Both the position numbers and the translations under genes were made by a program. The notes beneath the pieces are model-generated. The model saw nothing but the letters and a program-made list of their open reading frames with translations. It had not been told where the DNA came from and did not search any database. Shown here in pieces: positions 7,216 through 9,798 of a DNA stretch of 9,798 bases. How positions within the stretch are numbered: the first letter of the stretch is position 1; every line of letters starts with the position of its first letter. The DNA comes from Deltaproteobacteria bacterium (GTDB lineage Bacteria; Desulfobacterota; Desulfobacteria; Desulfobacterales; SURF-15), in assembly GCA_024644775.1 (NCBI GenBank), contig JAHEHB010000188.1:1-9798 (forward strand), read 5' to 3'.

Positions 7216-7244
7216 TTTATATTACCTAAATCGACAACCGTTCA
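7216..7244 (-). promoter_or_regulatory. Weak candidate sigma70 promoter for the Fe-S oxidoreductase gene
   Basis: On the minus strand TTGAAC is followed after 18 bases by TATAAA (complement of 7216-7221). Four of six and five of six positions fit the sigma70 consensus. However, the predicted start point would fall on the likely ribosome binding site at 7206-7211, so this is tentative. Confidence 0.25.
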
Positions 7245-7295
7245 ACTCAGGTATTCGTAAAAACTATCCCGACATTGATGCCAAAAAGGATTTAT

Positions 7296-7349
7296 CACAA
7301 AGGCGCAAAAACACAAAGTAAATAGTTTTTTTTCCTGTCTTTGTGTTTT
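7296..7349. repeat. Dispersed CACAAAGGC-type repeat with hairpin
   Basis: Positions 7296-7324 match 9363-9391 in the same orientation at 25 of 29 bases (shared CACAAAGGC start and AAGTAAATA end). Within it AAAACACAAAG (7308-7318) is perfectly inverted as CTTTGTGTTTT (7339-7349) around a 20-base loop. It lies between the two divergent starts, on the Fe-S oxidoreductase side. It belongs to a small interspersed family also seen near 9363 and, more loosely, in the arms at 4794 and 4999. Confidence 0.65.
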
Positions 7350-7408
7350 CATGGCTGGAATAAACGTGTTACCGAGACCCATGGAGAATAATTTCACCGC
7401 TAGTGTTT

Positions 7409-7422
7409 GTTGGTATACCAAC
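7409..7422. promoter_or_regulatory. Perfect 14-bp palindrome, possible regulator site
   Basis: GTTGGTATACCAAC is a perfect palindrome in the divergent region between the Fe-S oxidoreductase and fadD, 19 bp from the FadR-type operator. The TTGGT/ACCAA half-sites resemble sites of some GntR-family (FadR/FCD subgroup) regulators, but the spacing differs from the best-known ones, so the regulator is unknown. Apart from this, the two other marked sites and the repeat, 7187-7564 holds no gene. Confidence 0.45.
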
Positions 7423-7440
7423 CATAAAGACGGTATCAGA

Positions 7441-7458
7441 TGAATGAATATTCATTCA
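7441..7458. promoter_or_regulatory. FadR-type (TetR family) operator
   Basis: TGAATGAATATTCATTCA is a perfect 18-bp palindrome 106 bp before the fadD start. It agrees with the published Bacillus subtilis FadR (YsiA) consensus TGAATGAnTAnTCATTCA, in which a TetR-family repressor is released by long-chain acyl-CoA and controls beta-oxidation genes. Its position between fadD and the ETF-linked oxidoreductase makes control of fadD, and perhaps of both directions, likely. No tetR gene lies in the window. Confidence 0.8.
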
Positions 7459-7564
7459 GTTTATTAACCCTGGATTTACCCGTCAAGTTAAAAATGAGCG
7501 TGTTCAGCGAGCACGATATATTCTAATCTATAAAACCAGAAACCTAAACTGCAGAGGTAAGCCC

Positions 7565-9304
7565 ATGACAGCACCGATTCGATATCAGGATCATCCTTGG
7601 TTGGATCACTACCATGGGGGGGTTCCAGAAACTATCGAATTTGAGGAAATTTGTCTTCCGGATCAGTTGGAGAGAATTGCCAACCGGTTTCCGGACAATA
7701 CGGCATTGCTGTTTCAAGGATATCGATTATCGTATCTCGAATTAAAAAATATGGTGGATCGTTTTGCCGCCTGTTTGGACGATTTCGGTATCAAGCAGGG
7801 GGACCGGGTCGCCATTCTTCTGCCAAATCTTATACCCTGTGTCGTGAGTTATTTTTCGATTCTGAAAATCGGCGCCATCGTCGTGATGAATAATCCCCTC
7901 TACACGGATCGGGAACTTGAACGTCAGTTTAATGATTCCGGCGCGAAAGCGCTGATCACCTTGGATCTGCTTGCGAATCGAATGATCGATCTAAGAGCAA
8001 AGACCCACATCCGGCAGATTGTTTATACTTCAATTGGGGACTACCTCCCCTTTCCCCAAAAGGTGTTGTTTAAATTTTTTGCTCGGCCTAAAAAGCTGGC
8101 CGCATCGGTGAAATCTTCAGGGGATGTATACCGATGGAAAAATGTGTTGTCTTCTGAATACCCGAGTCGACCGAAAGCGGCGCTTTCTTTTGACGATGTT
8201 GCCATGTATCAGTATACGGGCGGTACCACCGGGATTTCTAAAGGGGTTATTCTGACCCATGGAAATCTTAGCAAACAGGTCCAGCAAATTACCCTATGGT
8301 TTCCGGGATTTGAATTGGGATCGGAAGTCATGTTGGGTGCGTTACCATTTTTCCATGTTTTCGGGCTATCCGCTGCCATGTTATTTTCCGTGTTTATGGG
8401 ATGGGTAAACATTTTGGTTCCAAAACCTCAGCCGAATGCGCTGCTCGACGCGATTCGTAAATATAAACCGACGATTGCCCCGCTGGTACCGACTATGTTC
8501 ATCGGAATACTGAACCATTCGGATATTGAGAAAACGGATTTGACATCGATAAAGGGATGTTTTTCCGGCAGTGCGCCGTTACCGGTGGACGTTATCCGGG
8601 CTTTTGAAGAAAAAACCGGGGCTGTCATCGTAGAAGGATACGGTTTAACAGAGGCAACACCGGTGACACACATTAATCCGTTTGGCGGTGGGAAACGAAA
8701 AGTTGGCAGTATCGGGGTGCCCATTTCGAATACCCACTGCCGTATCGTCGATTTAGAAGATGGAAAAAAGGATGTTCCCGTGGGCGAAACCGGTGAATTG
8801 GTAATAAAAGGCCCCCAGGTCATGAAGGAATATTGGAACATGCCGCAAGAGACCGCTGCCACACTCAGGAATGGATGGTTATACACCGGAGACATCGCCA
8901 AGATGGATGAGGAGGGATATTTCTATATCGTCGATAGAAAAAAAGACATCATTATATCGGGCGGTTATAATATTTATCCTAGAGACGTAGAAGAAGTATT
9001 ATACGAACATCCGAAAATAAAAGAAGCCTGTTGTATCGGTGTTCCCCACGAACGCTGGGGCGAAGCGGTAAAGGTATTTGTTGTCTTAAAGGAGGGCGAA
9101 ACCGCAACCGCCGAAGAACTGATGGTTTATTGCCGCACTCAACTATCCAAATACAAGCTTCCCACTGAGATAGAATTCAAAGAAGATCTTCCCAAAACCA
9201 ATGTGGGAAAGATCCTCCGCAAAGACTTGAAAGAAGAAGACAGGAGACAGAGAGCAAAGGACAGAGGGCAGAGGGCAGAGGTCAGAAGACAGAGAGCTAA
9301 GTGA
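7565..9304 (+). CDS. fadD: Long-chain fatty-acid--CoA ligase
   Basis: Acyl-CoA synthetase of the ANL superfamily: ATP + fatty acid + CoA to acyl-CoA, AMP and pyrophosphate, the entry step to beta-oxidation. At 579 residues it is slightly longer than usual because of its tail. Visible motifs are the phosphate loop YTGGTTGISKG (217-227), YGLTEATP (359-366), WLYTGD (438-443), the hinge DRKKDIIISGGYNIYP (457-472) and the C-terminal catalytic lysine K549 in PKTNVGKIL (543-551). The ATG at 7565 has AGAGG (7553-7557) at seven bases. It diverges from the Fe-S oxidoreductase and sits downstream of a FadR-type operator, so induction by fatty acids is likely. The last 20 or so residues (from about 560, RRQRAKDRGQRAE...) are encoded by a purine-rich repeat and are not part of the normal fold. 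Exact chain-length preference cannot be read from the sequence. Confidence 0.95.
   Translation: MTAPIRYQDHPWLDHYHGGVPETIEFEEICLPDQLERIANRFPDNTALLFQGYRLSYLELKNMVDRFAACLDDFGIKQGDRVAILLPNLIPCVVSYFSILKIGAIVVMNNPLYTDRELERQFNDSGAKALITLDLLANRMIDLRAKTHIRQIVYTSIGDYLPFPQKVLFKFFARPKKLAASVKSSGDVYRWKNVLSSEYPSRPKAALSFDDVAMYQYTGGTTGISKGVILTHGNLSKQVQQITLWFPGFELGSEVMLGALPFFHVFGLSAAMLFSVFMGWVNILVPKPQPNALLDAIRKYKPTIAPLVPTMFIGILNHSDIEKTDLTSIKGCFSGSAPLPVDVIRAFEEKTGAVIVEGYGLTEATPVTHINPFGGGKRKVGSIGVPISNTHCRIVDLEDGKKDVPVGETGELVIKGPQVMKEYWNMPQETAATLRNGWLYTGDIAKMDEEGYFYIVDRKKDIIISGGYNIYPRDVEEVLYEHPKIKEACCIGVPHERWGEAVKVFVVLKEGETATAEELMVYCRTQLSKYKLPTEIEFKEDLPKTNVGKILRKDLKEEDRRQRAKDRGQRAEVRRQRAK
9239..9300 (+). repeat. 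Purine-rich degenerate tandem repeat in the 3' end of fadD
   Basis: AGACAGAGAGC occurs at 9245-9255 and again at 9287-9297, with GGACAGAGGGCAGAGGGCAG between them; the core is a GACAGAG/GGCAGAG motif of about seven bases. It is translated as the Arg/Gln/Lys-rich tail of FadD. The sequence resembles intergenic simple repeats more than coding DNA, suggesting that it expanded or was inserted just before the original stop codon. Confidence 0.7.
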
Positions 9305-9311
9305 GCTAAAA

Positions 9312-9343
9312 TGATCCGGCGGAGGTCCGCCTACGGTGGATCA
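9312..9343. repeat. GC-rich nested inverted repeat between convergent genes
   Basis: TGATCC (9312-9317) pairs with GGATCA (9338-9343), and inside it GGCGGA (9318-9323) pairs with TCCGCC (9326-9331). It begins eight bases after the fadD stop. No T run follows on either strand, so it is not a standard intrinsic terminator, though it may still end or stabilise the fadD transcript. Confidence 0.45.
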
Positions 9344-9362
9344 ATTAAATAAAAAAATTGGC

Positions 9363-9391
9363 CACAAAGGCACAGAGACACTAAGTAAATA
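9363..9391. repeat. Second copy of the CACAAAGGC-type dispersed repeat
   Basis: Matches 7296-7324 at 25 of 29 positions, same orientation. Here GGCACA (9369-9374) is inverted as TGTGCC about 40 bases downstream. Located in the convergent gap between fadD and the acyl-CoA dehydrogenase gene; the rest of 9392-9483 is very AT-rich with no gene. Confidence 0.65.
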
Positions 9392-9483
9392 TATCTTTTT
9401 TGTGCCACGGAGCGCAAAACTTGAATTAAAATATTTTAAGTTTTAAATGAATTAAAATTAATTAACCTATTAATATAATTAAA

Positions 9484-9798
9484 TTAACCTCCAAAGGAAT
9501 CCTCTGATATTTCCATTACGGCGCTATTGGTTTTTGCGATCGCCTCCATTTTACCGAAGGTGACCGGCAGAATCACCTGTGTGAAAAATTCGGCGTTTTT
9601 CAGCTGGCCCTCATAGAACGCCACATCTTTTTTCTTGGGTTCGTTTTTTATTGCCTTTGCAGCCACGGTCGCCCGCCAAAGAAGCATCCACGCCATGATA
9701 ACATCCCCGGCCGCCTCCATAAAAGGATACGCAAATGCAAACGCATCCTGTACTTTTGGTGAGGCGGCTGTGGCACCCAGATGAAGCGTGATTTCCCC
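9484..9798 (-). CDS. Acyl-CoA dehydrogenase, C-terminal part
   Basis: The last 104 codons of a gene that continues past the window edge; TAA at 9486-9484. The reading frame is open to the last base, so the internal ATG at 9720 is not the start. The segment AYPFMEAAGDVIMAWMLLWR, followed by the spaced KKKDVAFYEGQLKNAEFFTQ and VILPVTFGKMEAI, matches the C-terminal helical domain of the large (about 600-residue) acyl-CoA dehydrogenases (Acyl-CoA_dh_C type), which oxidise acyl-CoA to enoyl-CoA and pass electrons to ETF. The flavin and active-site residues lie outside the window. It converges with fadD, 179 bp apart, and fits functionally with etfBA and the Fe-S oxidoreductase. Confidence 0.85.
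   Translation of the reverse strand, partial: GEITLHLGATAASPKVQDAFAFAYPFMEAAGDVIMAWMLLWRATVAAKAIKNEPKKKDVAFYEGQLKNAEFFTQVILPVTFGKMEAIAKTNSAVMEISEDSFGG

Noticed and set aside
4918..7406. Shared CACCGCTAGTG at about 4918 and about 7396
   Set aside because: Only 11 bases match and the flanks differ; probably chance.
9484..9720. Short independent gene starting at the ATG complementary to 9718-9720
   Set aside because: The frame is open upstream to the window edge and encodes continuous acyl-CoA dehydrogenase C-terminal sequence, so this ATG is internal.

Overview
The window looks like a chromosomal segment of a selenocysteine-using, sulfate-reducing or syntrophic deltaproteobacterium (Desulfobacterota). 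This rests on gene content: an EtfAB pair beside a large membrane-bound Fe-S/CCG oxidoreductase, a fatty-acyl-CoA ligase, a large-type acyl-CoA dehydrogenase, a DsbA-like selenoprotein, and short dispersed intergenic repeats of the CACAAAGGCACA type. No rRNA, tRNA, CRISPR array, transposase or phage gene was seen.

Left part (1-2960). The window opens inside a gene for a disulfide-rich protein made of 52-residue tandem repeats with six cysteines each (2-484, +), followed by a likely terminator. Next is a lipoprotein-like, thioredoxin-fold gene (828-1772, +) whose reading frame is interrupted by one UGA. That UGA falls exactly on the first cysteine of the DsbA CPHC motif (U-P-H-C) and is followed at the expected distance by a bacterial SECIS-like hairpin, so I annotate a single selenoprotein rather than two ORFs. 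Facing it is a secreted DUF3395-like protein (1927-2556, -). Between that gene and etfA lies about 400 bp that seems to hold the remains of a small broken gene.

Right part (2957-9798). This is a beta-oxidation electron-transfer module. etfB and etfA overlap by one base (-). Upstream on the same strand is a 688-residue membrane Fe-S oxidoreductase of the NarI-like/ferredoxin/CCG type, the kind that passes electrons from EtfAB to quinone. Diverging from it is fadD (+), and converging on fadD is the C-terminal end of an acyl-CoA dehydrogenase (-). Together these would activate fatty acids, dehydrogenate acyl-CoAs, collect the electrons on ETF and deliver them to the membrane. The divergent intergenic region holds a perfect 18-bp palindrome, TGAATGAATATTCATTCA, which matches the operator consensus of Bacillus-type TetR-family FadR, and a second perfect 14-bp palindrome (GTTGGTATACCAAC).

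Most notable: the Sec-containing DsbA-like protein with its SECIS; the cysteine-rich repeat protein; the loss of all expected cysteines from the first CCG half of the Fe-S oxidoreductase; the FadR-type operator; and the small repeat family, including a 231-bp inverted-repeat element placed between the oxidoreductase and etfB, and a purine-rich repeat that extends the FadD C-terminus.
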